Shown: piece by piece, positions 22,445 to 34,539 of the stretch
How positions within the stretch are numbered: the first letter of the stretch is position 1
Layout: the number at the start of each line of letters is the position of its first letter
From: Ascidia mentula
Taxonomy: Eukaryota > Chordata > Ascidiacea > Phlebobranchia > Ascidiidae
Assembly: GCA_947561715.1 (NCBI GenBank)
Contig: OX387203.1
Coordinates: 17,856,001 to 17,920,000, forward strand
Length of the DNA: 64,000 bases
Reading direction: 5' to 3'
Position numbers and translations under genes: made by a program
The notes under the pieces: generated by a model
What the model was told of the DNA's origin: nothing
The model's database searches: none
Seen by the model: only the letters and a program-made list of their open reading frames with translations

Positions 22445-25400
22445 ACATACGCCAATTTGGTTTACACTGCTCGTTTTGTACTGGCATCTAGTATTTGTGT
22501 GCAAAATTTCAAGTCGCTTGATATAAAAATGTTCAAATCACAGGCGGACAACTCTCAAAATTGCTTAATTCCGCCCAACCTTGGCCACCATAGTTCCAAA
22601 CATGCGTTTTCGTTCGCAAAAAAAAAAAACTAAAAGACATACGCCAATTTGGTTTACAGTGCTCGTTTTGTACTGGCATCTAGTATTTGTGTGGAAAATT
22701 TCAAGTCGCTTGATACAAAAATGTTTAAATCACAGGCGGACAACTCTCAAATTTTCTTAATTCCGCCCTACCTTAATAGCCACCATAGTTCCAAACATGC
22801 ATTTTCGTTCGCGAATAAAAAACTAAAAGACCTACGCCAATTTGGTTTACACTGCTCGTTTTGATCTGGCATCTTATATTTGTGTGCAAAATTTCAAGTC
22901 GCTTGATACAAAAATGTTTAAATCACAGGCGGACAACTCTCAAATTTACTTAATTCCGACCTACCTTAATAGCCACCATAGTTCCAAACATGCATTTTCG
23001 TTCGCGAATAAAAAACTAAAAGACATACGCCAATTTGGTTTACACTGCTCGTTTTGTTCTGGCATCTAGTATTTGTGTGCAAAATTTCAAGTCGCTTGAT
23101 ACAAAAATGTTTAAATCACAGGCGGACAACTCTCAAAATTACTTAATTCCGCCCTACCTTAATAGCCACCATAGTTCCAAACATGCATTTTCGTTCGCGA
23201 ATAAAAAACTAAAAGACATACGCCAATTTGGTTTACACTGTTCGTTTTGTTCTGGCATCTAGTATTTGTGTGCAAAATTTCAAGTCGCTTGATACAAAAA
23301 TGTTCAAATCACAGGCGGACAACTCTCAAATTTATTTCATTCCGCCCTACCTTAATAGCCACCATAGTTTCAAACATGCATTTTCGTTCGCGAATAAAAA
23401 ACTAAAAGACATACGCCAATTTGGTTTACTCTGCTCGCTTTGTTCTGGCATCTAGTATTTGTGTGCAAAATTTCAAGTCGCTTGATATAAAAATGTTCAA
23501 GTCACAGGCGGACAACTCTCAAATTTATTCCATTCCGCCATACCTTAATAGCCACCATAGTGTCAAACATGCGTTTTCGTTCGCGAAGAAAAAACTAAAA
23601 GACATCTGCCAATTTGGTTTACACTGCTCGTTTTGTACTGGCATCTAGTATTTGTGTGCAAAATTTCAAGTCGCTTGATATGAAAATGTTCAAATCACAG
23701 GCGGACAACTCTAAAAATTACTTAATTCCGACGAACCTTAGCCACCATAGTTTCAAACATGCCTTTTCGTTCGCGAATAACAAACTAAAAGACATACGCC
23801 AATTTGGTTTACACTGCTCGTTTTGTTCTGGCATCTAGTATTTGTGTGCAAAATTTCAAGTCGCTTGATACAAAAATGTATAAATCACAGGCGGACAACT
23901 CTCAAATTTATTCCATTCCGCCATACCTTAATAGCCACCATAGTGTCAAACATGCATTTTCGTTCGCGAATAAAAAATTAAAAGACATACGCCAATTTGG
24001 TTTACACTGCTCGTTTTGTACTGGCATCTAGTATTTGTGTGCAAAATTTCAAGTCGCTTGATATAAAAATGTTCAAATCACAGGCGGACAACTCCCAAAA
24101 TTACTTAATTCCGCCAAACCTTAGCCACCATACTTTCAAACATGGGTTATCGTTCGCGATAAAAAAACAAAAAGGACATACGCCAATTTGGTTTGCACTG
24201 CTCGTTTTGTACTGGCATCTAGTATTTGTGTGCAAAATTTCAAGTCGCTTGATATAAAAATGTTCAAATCACAGGCGGACAACTCTCAAAATTGCTTAAT
24301 TCCGCCCAACCTTGGCCACCATAGTTCCAAACATGCGTTTTCGTTCGCAAAAAAAAAAAACTAAAAGACATACGCCAATTTGGTTTACAGTGCTCGTTTT
24401 GTACTGGCATCTAGTATTTGTGTGGAAAATTTCAAGTCGCTTGATACAAAAATGTTTAAATCACAGGCGGACAACTCTCAAATTTTCTTAATTCCGCCCT
24501 ACCTTAATAGCCACCATAGTTCCAAACATGCATTTTCGTTCGCGAATAAAAAACTAAAAGACCTACGCCAATTTGGTTTACACTGCTCGTTTTGATCTGG
24601 CATCTTATATTTGTGTGCAAAATTTCAAGTCGCTTGATACAAAAATGTTTAAATCACAGGCGGACAACTCTCAAATTTACTTAATTCCGACCTACCTTAA
24701 TAGCCACCATAGTTCCAAACATGCATTTTCGTTCGCGAATAAAAAACTAAAAGACATACGCCAATTTGGTTTACACTGCTCGTTTTGTTCTGGCATCTAG
24801 TATTTGTGTGCAAAATTTCAAGTCGCTTGATACAAAAATGTTTAAATCACAGGCGGACAACTCTCAAAATTACTTAATTCCGCCCTACCTTAATAGCCAC
24901 CATAGTTCCAAACATGCATTTTCGTTCGCGAATAAAAAACTAAAAGACATACGCCAATTTGGTTTACACTGTTCGTTTTGTTCTGGCATCTAGTTTTGTG
25001 TGCAAAATTTCAAGTCGCTTGATACAAAAATGTTCAAATCACAGGCGGACAACTCTCAAATTTATTTCATTCCGCCCTACCTTAATAGCCACCATAGTTC
25101 CAAACATGCATTTTCGTTCGCGAATAAAAAACTAAAAGACATACGCCAATTTGGTTTACTCTGCTCGCTTTGTTCTGGCATCTAGTATTTGTGTGCAAAA
25201 TTTCAAGTCGCTTGATATAAAAATGTTCAAGTCACAGGCGGACAACTCCCAAAATTACTTAATTCCACCAATCCTTAGCCACCATAGTGTCAAACATGCG
25301 TTTTCGTTCGCGAAGAAAAAACTAAAAGACATCTGCCAAGTTGGTTTACACTGCTCGTTTTGTACTGGCATCTAGTATTTGTGTGCAAAATTTCAAGTCG

Positions 25401-25790
25401 CTTGATATGAAAATGTTCAAATCACAGGCGGACAACTCTAAAAATTACTTAATTCCGACGAACCTTAGCCACCATAGTTCCAAACATGCCTTTTCGTTCG
25501 CGAATAACAAACTAAAAGACATACGCACATTTGGTTTACACTGCTCGTTTTGTTCTGGCATCTAGTATTTGTGTGCAAAATTTCAAGTCGCTTGATACAA
25601 AAATGTATAAATCACAGGCGGACAACTCTCAAATTTATTCCATTCCGCCATACCTTAATAGCCACCATAGTGTCAAACATGCATTTTCGTTCGCGAATAA
25701 AAAATTAAAAGACATACGCCAATTTGGTTTACACTGCTCGTTTTGTACTGGCATCTAGTATTTGTGTGCAAAATTTCAAGTCGCTTGATA
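22445..25790 (+). repeat. 1731 bp higher-order repeat (9-mer), two copies
   Basis: Copy 1 is about 22445-24175 and copy 2 about 24176-25790, where it diverges. Shared private features 1731 bp apart are a 12-A run (22618-22629 and 24349-24360), TTTTGATCTGGCATCTTAT, CTTAATTCCGACCTACC and ACAGTGCTCG. Copy 2 has a 2 bp loss (CATCTAGTTTTGTG near 24990). It also has C-like CCCAAAATTAC with CCACCAATCC at about 25.25 kb where copy 1 has B-type sequence, so the local offset drops to 1727 bp. Confidence 0.88.
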
Positions 25791-27455
25791 CAAAAATGTT
25801 TAAATCACAGGCGGACAACTCTCAAATTTATTCCATTCCGCCATACCTTAATAGCCACCATAGTGTCATACATGCATTTTCGTTCGCGAATAAAAAATTA
25901 AAAGACATACGCCAATTTGGTTTACACTGCTCGTTTTGTACTGGCATCTAGTATTTGTGTGCAAAATTTCAAGTCGCTTGATACAAAAATGTTTAAATCA
26001 CAGGCGGACAACTCTCAAATTTATTCCATTCCGCCATACCTTAATAGCCACCATAGTGTCATACATGCATTTTCGTTCGCGAATGAAAAACTAAAAGACA
26101 TACGCCAATTTGGTTTACACTGCTCGTTTTGTTCTGGCATCTAGTATTTGTGTGCAAAATTTCAAGTCGCTTGATACAAAAATGTTTAAATCACAGGCGG
26201 ACAACTCTCAAAATTACTTAATTCCGCCCTACCTTAATAGCCACCATAGTTCCAAACATGCATTTTCGTTCGCGAATAAAAAACTAAAAGACATACGCCA
26301 ATTTGGTTTACACTGTTCGTTTTGTTCTGGCATCTAGTATTTGTGTGCAAAATTTCAAGTCGCTTGATACAAAAATGTTCAAATCACAGGCGGACAACTC
26401 TCAAATTTATTTCATTCCGCCCTACCTTAATAGCCACCATAGTTTCAAACATGCATTTTCGTTCGCGAATAAAAAACTAAAAGACATACGCCAATTTGGT
26501 TTACTCTGCTCGCTTTGTTCTGGCATCTAGTATTTGTGTGCAAAATTTCAAGTCGCTTGATATAAAAATGTTTAAATCACAGGCGGACAACTCCCAAAAT
26601 TACTTAATTCCACCAATCCTTAGCCACCATAGTGTCAAACATGCGTTTTCGTTCGCGAAGAAAAAACTAAAAGACATCTGCCAATTTGGTTTACACTGCT
26701 CGTTTTGTACTGGCATCTAGTATTTGTGTGCAAAATTTCAAGTCGCTTGATATGAAAATGTTCAAATCACAGGCGGACAACTCTAAAAATTACTTAATTC
26801 CGACGAACCTTAGCCACCATAGTTCCAAACATGCCTTTTCGTTCGCGAATAACAAACTAAAAGACATACGCCAATTTGGTTTACACTGCTCGTTTTGTTC
26901 TGGCATCTAGTATTTGTGTGCAAAATTTCAAGTCGCTTGATACAAAAATGTATAAATCACAGGCGGACAACTCTCAAATTTATTCCATTCCGCCATACCT
27001 TAATAGCCACCATAGTGTCAAACATGCATTTTCGTTCGCGAATAAAAAATTAAAAGACATACGCCAATTTGGTTTACACTGCTCGTTTTGTACTGGCATC
27101 TAGTATTTGTGTGCAAAATTTCAAGTCGCTTGATACAAAAATGTTTAAATCACAGGCGGACAACTCTCAAATTTATTCCATTCCGCCATACCTTAATAGC
27201 CACCATAGTGTCATACATGCATTTTCGTTCGCGAATAAAAAATTAAAAGACATACGCCAATTTGGTTTACACTACTCGTTTTGTACTGGCATCTAGTATT
27301 TGTGTGCAAAATTTCAAGTCGCTTGATACAAAAATGTTTAAATCACAGGCGGACAACTCTCAAATTTATTCCATTCCGCCATACCTTAATAGCCACCATA
27401 GTGTCAAACATGCATTATCGTTCGCGAATAAAAAATTAAAGGACATACGCCAATT
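24766..27455 (+). repeat. 1344/1345 bp repeat (7-mer), two copies
   Basis: Monomers starting near 24797, 24990, 25182, 25372, 25562 and 25755 recur 1344-1345 bp downstream. Markers include GAAATTTCC-free B monomers ending CTCTGCTCGCTTTGT, AAAAATGTATAAATC (near 25606 and 26951), CGCGAATAACAAAC and CATAGTGTCATACATGC. This overlaps the 1731 bp repeat and extends it as a shorter third copy. Confidence 0.82.
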
Positions 27456-28146
27456 TGGTTTACACTGCTCGTTTTGTACTGGCATCTAGTATTTGTGTGC
27501 AAAATTTCAAGTCGCTTGATACAAAAATGTTTAAATCACAGGCGGACAACTCTCAAATTTATTTAATTCCGCCCAACCTTAATAGCCACCATAGTGTCAA
27601 ACATGCCTTTTCGTTCGCGAATAAAAAATTAAAAGACATACGCCAATTTGGTTTACACTGTTCGTTTTGTACTGGCATGTAGTATTTGTGTGCAAAATTT
27701 CATGTCGCTTGATATAAAAATGTTCAAATCACAGGCGGACAACTCTTAAAATTACTTAATTCCGCCCCACCTTTGCCACCATACTTTCAAACATGCGTTA
27801 TCGTTCGCGATTAAAAAACTAAAAGGACATACGCCAATTTGGTTTGCACTGCTCGTTTTGTACTGGCATCTAGTATTTGTGTGCAAAATTTCAAGTCGCT
27901 TGATACAAAAATGTTCAAATCACAGGCGGACAACTCTCAAATTTATTCAATTCCGCCATACCTTAATAGACACCATAGTGTCAAACATGCGTTTCCGTTC
28001 GCGAATAAAAAATTAAAGAACATACGCCAATTTGGTTTACACTGCTCGTTTTGTACTGGCACATAGCAATTGTGGGCAAAATTTGTAGTCGCTTGATATA
28101 AAAATGTTCAAATCACAGGCGGACAACTCTCAAAATTGCTTAATTC
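26530..28146 (+). repeat. Segment duplicated at 29.2-30.8 kb (offset 2674 bp)
   Basis: From about 26530 to 28146 the monomer order matches 29204-30820 at a constant 2674 bp offset. Shared markers are AAAAATGTATAAATC, CATACATGCATTTTCG, CATGCATTATCG, CATGTAG with TTCATGTCGC, the D monomer with CCACCTTTGCC, and an E monomer with AAATTTGTAGTCGC. Small differences exist, for example CCTTTTTGTTCG near 30280 for CCTTTTCGTTCG. Confidence 0.85.
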
Positions 28147-29136
28147 CGCCCATCCTTAGCCTTTATAGTGTCAAACATGCGTTCTCGTTTGTGAATAAAA
28201 AACTAAAACACATACGCCAGTTTGGTTTTCACTGCTTGTTTTGTACTGGTATCTAGCATTTGTGTGGAAAATTTCAAGTCGCTTGATATAAAAATGTTCA
28301 AATCACAGGCGGACAACTCTCAAAATTATTTAATTCCGCCCATCCATAGCCACCATAGTGTCAAACATGCTTTTCGTTCGCGAACAAAAAACTAAAACAC
28401 ATACGCAAATTTGGTTTCCACTGCTCGTTTTGTACTGGCATCTAGTATTTGTGTGCAAAATTTCAAGTCGCGTTATATAAAAATGTTCAAATCACAGGCG
28501 GGCAACTCTCAAAATTAATTAATTCCGCCCAACAATAGCCACCATAGTGTCAAACATGCGTTTACGTTCGTGAATAAAAAACTAAAACACATACGACAAT
28601 TTGGTTTACACTGCTCGTTTTGTTCTGGCACCTAGTATTTGTGTAAAAAATTTCAAGTCGCTTTACACAAAAATGTTCAAATCACAGGCGGACAACTCTC
28701 AAAATTACTTAATACCGCCCAACTGTGGCCACCATAGTGTCAAACATGCGTTTTCGTTCGCGAACAAAAAACTAAAACACATACGCAAATTTGGTTTCTA
28801 CTGCTCGTTTTGTACTGCCATCTAGTATTTGTGTGCAAAATTTCAAGTCGCTTGATATGAAAATGTTCAAATCACAGGCGGACAACTCTCAAAATTACTT
28901 AATATCGCCCAACTGTGGCCACCATAGTGTCAAACATGCGTTTTCGTTCGCGAACAAAAAACTAAAACACATAAGCAAATTTGGTTTCTACTGCTCGTTT
29001 TGTTCTGGCATCTAGTATTTGTGTAAAAAATTTCAAGTCGCTTTACACAAAAATGTTCAAATCACAGGCGGACAACTCTCAAAATTATTTAATTCCGCCC
29101 ATCCATAGCCACCATAGTGTCAAACATGCTTTTCGT
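28147..29136 (+). repeat. About 990 bp segment also present at 32.73-33.72 kb
   Basis: This segment matches 32726-33715 at a constant 4579 bp offset. Shared markers are GGTATCTAGCATTTG, CCCATCCATAGCCACC with the shortened CATGCTTTTCG, CAAGTCGCGTTATATAAA with GGCGGGCAAC, TTAATATCGCCC and ACACATAAGC. A difference is TTTACACTGC near 28610 against TTTACATTGC near 33187. The right edge here is a hybrid monomer leading into the 29.2 kb copy. Confidence 0.87.
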
Positions 29137-29203
29137 TCGCGAAGAAAAAACTAAAAGACATCTGCCAATTTGGTTTACACTGCTCGTTTTGTACTGGCAT
29201 CTA

Positions 29204-30820
29204 GTATTTGTGTGCAAAATTTCAAGTCGCTTGATATAAAAATGTTCAAGTCACAGGCGGACAACTCCCAAAATTACTTAATTCCACCAATCCTTAGCCA
29301 CCATAGTGTCAAACATGCGTTTTCGTTCGCGAAGAAAAAACTAAAAGACATCTGCCAATTTGGTTTACACTGCTCGTTTTGTACTGGCATCTAGTATTTG
29401 TGTGCAAAATTTCAAGTCGCTTGATATGAAAATGTTCAAATCACAGGCGGACAACTCTAAAAATTACTTAATTCCACCAATCCTTAGCCACCATAGTGTC
29501 AAACATGCGTTTTCGTTCGCGAAGAAAAAACTAAAAGACATCTGCCAATTTGGTTTACACTGCTCGTTTTGTACTGGCATCTAGTATTTGTGTGCAAAAT
29601 TTCAAGTCGCTTGATACAAAAATGTATAAATCACAGGCGGACAACTCTCAAATTTATTCCATTCCGCCATACCTTAATAGCCACCATAGTGTCAAACATG
29701 CATTTTCGTTCGCGAATAAAAAATTAAAAGACATACGCCAATTTGGTTTACACTGCTCGTTTTGTACTGGCATCTAGTATTTGTGTGCAAAATTTCAAGT
29801 CGCTTGATACAAAAATGTTTAAATCACAGGCGGACAACTCTCAAATTTATTCCATTCCGCCATACCTTAATAGCCACCATAGTGTCATACATGCATTTTC
29901 GTTCGCGAATAAAAAATTAAAAGACATACGCCAATTTGGTTTACACTGCTCGTTTTGTACTGGCATCTAGTATTTGTGTGCAAAATTTCAAGTCGCTTGA
30001 TACAAAAATGTTTAAATCACAGGCGGACAACTCTCAAATTTATTCCATTCCGCCATACCTTAATAGCCACCATAGTGTCAAACATGCATTATCGTTCGCG
30101 AATAAAAAATTAAAGGACATACGCCAATTTGGTTTACACTGCTCGTTTTGTACTGGCATCTAGTATTTGTGTGCAAAATTTCAAGTCGCTTGATACAAAA
30201 ATGTTTAAATCACAGGCGGACAACTCTCAAATTTATTTAATTCCGCCCAACCTTAATAGCCACCATAGTGTCAAACATGCCTTTTTGTTCGCGAATAAAA
30301 AATTAAAAGACATACGCCAATTTGGTTTACACTGTTCGTTTTGTACTGGCATGTAGTATTTGTGTGCAAAATTTCATGTCGCTTGATATAAAAATGTTCA
30401 AATCACAGGCGGACAACTCTTAAAATTACTTAATTCCGCCCCACCTTTGCCACCATACTTTCAAACATGCGTTATCGTTCGCGATTAAAAAACTAAAAGG
30501 ACATACGCCAATTTGGTTTACACTGCTCGTTTTGTACTGGCATCTAGTATTTGTGTGCAAAATTTCAAGTCGCTTGATACAAAAATGTTCAAATCACAGG
30601 CGGACAACTCTCAAATTTATTCAATTCCGCCATACCTTAATAGACACCATAGTGTCAAACATGCGTTTCCGTTCGCGAATAAAAAATTAAAGGACATACG
30701 CCAATTTGGTTTACACTGCTCGTTTTGTACTGGCATATAGCAATTGTGGGCAAAATTTGTAGTCGCTTGATATAAAAATGTTCAAATCACAGGCGGACAA
30801 CTCTCAAAATTGCTTAATTC
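29204..30820 (+). repeat. Second copy of the 26.5-28.1 kb segment
   Basis: This is the downstream partner of the 2674 bp duplication. Its left edge is a monomer with island-type CATGCTTTTCGTTCGCG, then C-type GAAGAAAAAACTAAAAG from about 29141. A variant with CTCTAAAAATTAC beside CCACCAATCC (near 29460) mixes markers that lie in neighbouring monomers in the other copy, so local conversion is likely. Confidence 0.82.
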
Positions 30821-33050
30821 CGCCCAACCTTAGCCACCATAGTTCCAAACATGCGTTTTCGTTCGCGAAAAAAAAACTAAAAGACATACGCCAATTTGGT
30901 TTACAGTGCTCGTTTTGTACTGGCATCTTTTATTTGTGTGCAAAATTTCAAGTCGCTTGATACAAAAATGTTTAAATCACAGGCGGACAACTCTCAAATT
31001 TACTTAATTCCGCCCTACCTTAATAGCCACCATAGTTCCAAACATGCATTTTCGTTCGCGAATAAAAAACTAAAAGACATACGCCAATTTGGTTTACACT
31101 GCTCGTTTTGTTCTGGCATCTAGTATTTGTGTGCAAAATTTCAAGTTGCTTGATACAAAAATGTTCAAATCACAGGCGGACAACTCTCAAAATTACTTAA
31201 TTCCACCCATCCTTAGCCATTATAGTGTCAAACATGCGTTCTCGTTTGTGAATAAAAAACTAAAACACATACGCCAGTTTGGTTTTCACTGCTTGTTTTG
31301 TACTGGTATCTAGTATTTGTGTGGAAAATTTCAAGTCGCCTGACATAAGAATTTTCAAATCACAGGCGGACTACTCTCAAAATTACTTAATTACGCCCAT
31401 CCTTAGCCTTTATAGTGTCAAACATGCGTTCTCGTTTGTGAATAAAAAACTAAAACACATACGCCAGTTTGGTTTTCACTGCTTGTTTTGTACTGGTATC
31501 TAGCATTTGTGTGGAAAATTTCAAGTCGCTTGATATAAAAATGTTCAAATCACAGGCGGACAACTCTCAAAATTATTTAATTCCGCCCATCCATAGCCAC
31601 CATAGTGTCAAACATGCTTTTCGTTCGCGAACAAAAAACTAAAACACATACGCAAATTTGGTTTCCACTGCTCGTTTTGTGCTGGCATCTAGTATTTGTG
31701 TGCAAAATTTCAAGTCGCTTGATATGAAAATTTTCAAATCACAGGCGGACAACTCTCAAAATTACTTAATTCCGCCCAACCTTAGCCACCATAGTTCCAA
31801 ACATGCGTTTTCGTTCGCGAAAAAAAAACTAAAAGACATACGCCAATTTGGTTTCCACTGCTCGTTTTGTTCTGGCATCTAGTATTTGTGTAAAAAATTT
31901 CAAGTCGCTTTACACAAAAATGTTCAAATCACAGGCGGACAACTCTCAAAATTACTTAATACCGCCCAACTGTGGCCACCATAGTGTCAAACATGCGTTT
32001 TCGTTCGCGAACAAAAAACTAACACACATACGCAAATTTGGTTTCTACTGCTCGTTTTGTGCTGGCATCTAGTATTTGTGTGCAAAATTTCAAGTCGCTT
32101 GATATGAAAATTTTCAAATCACAGGCGGACAACTCTCAAAATTACTTAATTCCGCCCAACCTTAGCCACCATAGTTCCAAACATGCGTTTTCGTTCGCGA
32201 AAAAAAAACTAAAAGACATACGCCAATTTGGTTTACAGTGCTCGTTTTGTACTGGCATCTTATATTTGTGTGCAAAATTTCAAGTCGCTTGATACAAAAA
32301 TGTTTAAATCACAGGCGGACAACTCTCAAATTTACTTAATTCCGCCCTACCTTAATAGCCACCATAGTTCCAAACATGCATTTTCGTTCGCGAATAAAAA
32401 ACTAAAAGACATACGCCAATTTGGTTTACACTGCTCGTTTTGTTCTGGCATCTAGTATTTGTGTGCAAAATTTCAAGTTGCTTGATACAAAAATGTTCAA
32501 ATCACAGGCGGACAACTCTCAAAATTACTTAATTCCACCCATCCTTAGCCATTATAGTGTCAAACATGCGTTCTCGTTTGTGAATAAAAAACTAAAACAC
32601 ATACGCCAGTTTGGTTTTCACTGCTTGTTTTGTACTGGTATCTAGTATTTGAGTGGAAAATTTCAAGTCGCCTGACATAAGAATTTTCAAATCACAGGCG
32701 GACTACTCTCAAAATTACTTAATTACGCCCATCCTTAGCCTTTATAGTGTCAAACATGCGTTCTCGTTTGTGAATAAAAAACTAAAACACATACGCCAGT
32801 TTGGTTTTCACTGCTTGTTTTGTACTGGTATCTAGCATTTGTGTGGAAAATTTCAAGTCGCTTGATATAAAAATGTTCAAATCACAGGCGGACAACTCTC
32901 AAAATTATTTAATTCCGCCCATCCATAGCCACCATAGTGTCAAACATGCTTTTCGTTCGCGAACAAAAAACTAAAACACATACGCAAATTTGGTTTCCAC
33001 TGCTCGTTTTGTACTGGCATCTAGTATTTGTGTGCAAAATTTCAAGTCGC
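30790..33050 (+). repeat. 1332 bp higher-order repeat of zone 3, one full and one partial copy
   Basis: Copy 1 is about 30790-32121. Copy 2 is about 32122-33050, with matching over about 930 bp. Shared markers 1332 bp apart are ACAGTGCTCG, CAAGTTGCTTGATAC, CCACCCATCC with CCATTATAG, GCCTGACATAAGAATTTTC, GGACTACTC and TTAATTACGCCC. The period equals that at 762-3425 but the monomers differ, so the two are unrelated. Confidence 0.85.
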
Positions 33051-34140
33051 GTTATATAAAAATGTTCAAATCACAGGCGGGCAACTCTCAAAATTAATTA
33101 ATTCCGCCCAACAATAGCCACCATAGTGTCAAACATGCGTTTACGTTCGTGAATAAAAAACTAAAACACATACGACAATTTGGTTTACATTGCTCGTTTT
33201 GTTCTGGCACCTAGTATTTGTGTAAAAAATTTCAAGTCGCTTTACACAAAAATGTTCAAATCACAGGCGGACAACTCTCAAAATTACTTAATACCGCCCA
33301 ACTGTGGCCACCATAGTGTCAAACATGCGTTTTCGTTCGCGAACAAAAAACTAAAACACATACGCAAATTTGGTTTCTACTGCTCGTTTTGTACTGCCAT
33401 CTAGTATTTGTGTGCAAAATTTCAAGTCGCTTGATATGAAAATGTTCAAATCACAGGCGGACAACTCTCAAAATTACTTAATATCGCCCAACTGTGGCCA
33501 CCATAGTGTCAAACATGCGTTTTCGTTCGCGAACAAAAAACTAAAACACATAAGCAAATTTGGTTTCTACTGCTCGTTTTGTTCTGGCATCTAGTATTTG
33601 TGTAAAAAATTTCAAGTCGCTTTACACAAAAATGTTCAAATCACAGGCGGACAACTCTCAAAATTATTTAATTCCGCCCATCCATAGCCACCATAGTGTC
33701 AAACATGCTTTTCGTTCGCGAACAAAAAACTAAAACAAATACGCAAATTTGGTTTCTACTGCTCGTTTTGTACTGGCATCTAGTATTTGTGTGCAAAATT
33801 TCAAGTCGCGTTATATAAAAATGTTCAAATCACAGGTGGGCAACTCTCAAAATTAATTAATTCCGCCCAACAATAGCCACCATAGTGTCAAACATGCGTT
33901 TACGTTCGTGAATAAAAAACTAAAACACATACGACAATTTGGTTTTTTACTGCTCGTTTTGTTCTGGCATCTAGTATTTGTGTAAAAAATTTCAAGTCGC
34001 TTTACACAAAAATGTTCAAATCACAGGCGGACAACTCTCAAAATTACTTAATACCGCCCAACTGTGGCCACCATAGTGTCAAACATGCGTTTTCGTTCGC
34101 GAACAAAAAACTAACACACATACGCAAATTTGGTTTCTAC
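33014..34140 (+). repeat. About 760 bp repeat of island monomers, two copies
   Basis: CAAGTCGCGTTATATAAA with CAACAATAGCC, then GTGTAAAAAATTTC with CAACTGTGGCC, occur near 33.03-33.4 kb and again about 760 bp downstream (33.79-34.14 kb). Copy 2 differs by GGTGGGCAAC, GGTTTTTTACTGC and CTAACACACATACGC. Confidence 0.7.
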
Positions 34141-34349
34141 TGCTCGTTTTGTGCTGGCATCTAGTATTTGTGTGCAAAATTTCAAGTCGCTTGATATGAA
34201 AATTTTCAAATCACAGGCGGACAACTCTCAAAATTACTTAATTCCGCCCAACCTTTCCATCATAGTGTAAAACATGCGTTTTCGTTCGTGAATAAAAAAC
34301 TAATACATATAGGCCAATTTGGTTTTCACTGCTCGTTTTGTACTGGCAC

Positions 34350-34539
34350 CTAGTATTTGTGTGCAAAACTTCAAGTCGCCTGATATAAAAATGTTCAAAT
34401 CACAGGCGGACAACTGTCAAAATTCCTTAATTCCGCACAACCTTAGCCACCATAGTTTCAAACATGCATTTTCGTTCGCGAATAAAAAACTAAAAGACAT
34501 ACGCCAATTTGGTTTACACTGCTCGTTTTGTTCTGGCAT
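34350..34539 (+). repeat. Hybrid A1/B monomer closing the island
   Basis: The left part is A1 (CGCCTGATATAAAAATG, ACTGTCAAAATTCC, CCGCACAACC, CATAGTTTC). From about 34468 it reads CATGCATTTTCG with CGCGAATAAAAAAC and TTTACACTGC, as in B monomers. It is the right-hand counterpart of the hybrid at 17.13 kb, with the two types in the same left-to-right order. Confidence 0.8.

Larger units (their letters stand above)
17136..28070 (+). repeat. Zone 2: B-type (193 bp) array with D and C variants
   Basis: Monomers are mostly 193 bp with GATACAAAAATGTTTAAATC, TTTATTCCATTCCGCC and CTTAATAGCCACC. D-type monomers with CATACTTTCAAACATG occur at 17.5, 17.7, 18.3, 20.1, 24.1 and 27.7 kb. Short A-type patches occur at 19.85 and 21.4 kb. 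Higher-order periods are 577, 386, 1731, 1345 and 2674 bp. Confidence 0.88.
28071..34468 (+). repeat. Zone 3: island rich in A-like monomers
   Basis: From about 28.1 kb 190 bp A-like monomers reappear (GTGTAAAAAATTTC with CTTTACAC, CAACTGTGGCCACC, CGCGAACAAAAAAC, CGCAAATTTGGTTTCTAC), mixed with B, C and D monomers. A form with CTTAGCCTTTATAG, GCGTTCTCGTTTGTG and CGCCAGTTTGG occurs in this window only here (about 28.16, 31.2-31.4 and 32.5-32.8 kb). The island ends in a hybrid monomer at about 34.46 kb. Confidence 0.85.

Noticed and set aside
22618-22629. Poly-A tail of a retroposed element.
   Set aside because: The 12-A run sits in phase inside a normal monomer and replaces GAATAAAAA; there is no insertion and no target-site duplication.
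30790-33050. Common origin of the two 1332 bp repeats (0.8-3.4 and 30.8-33.1 kb), or of the two 1731 bp repeats.
   Set aside because: Lengths agree by arithmetic of 189, 190 and 193 bp monomers, but the monomer order and private variants differ.
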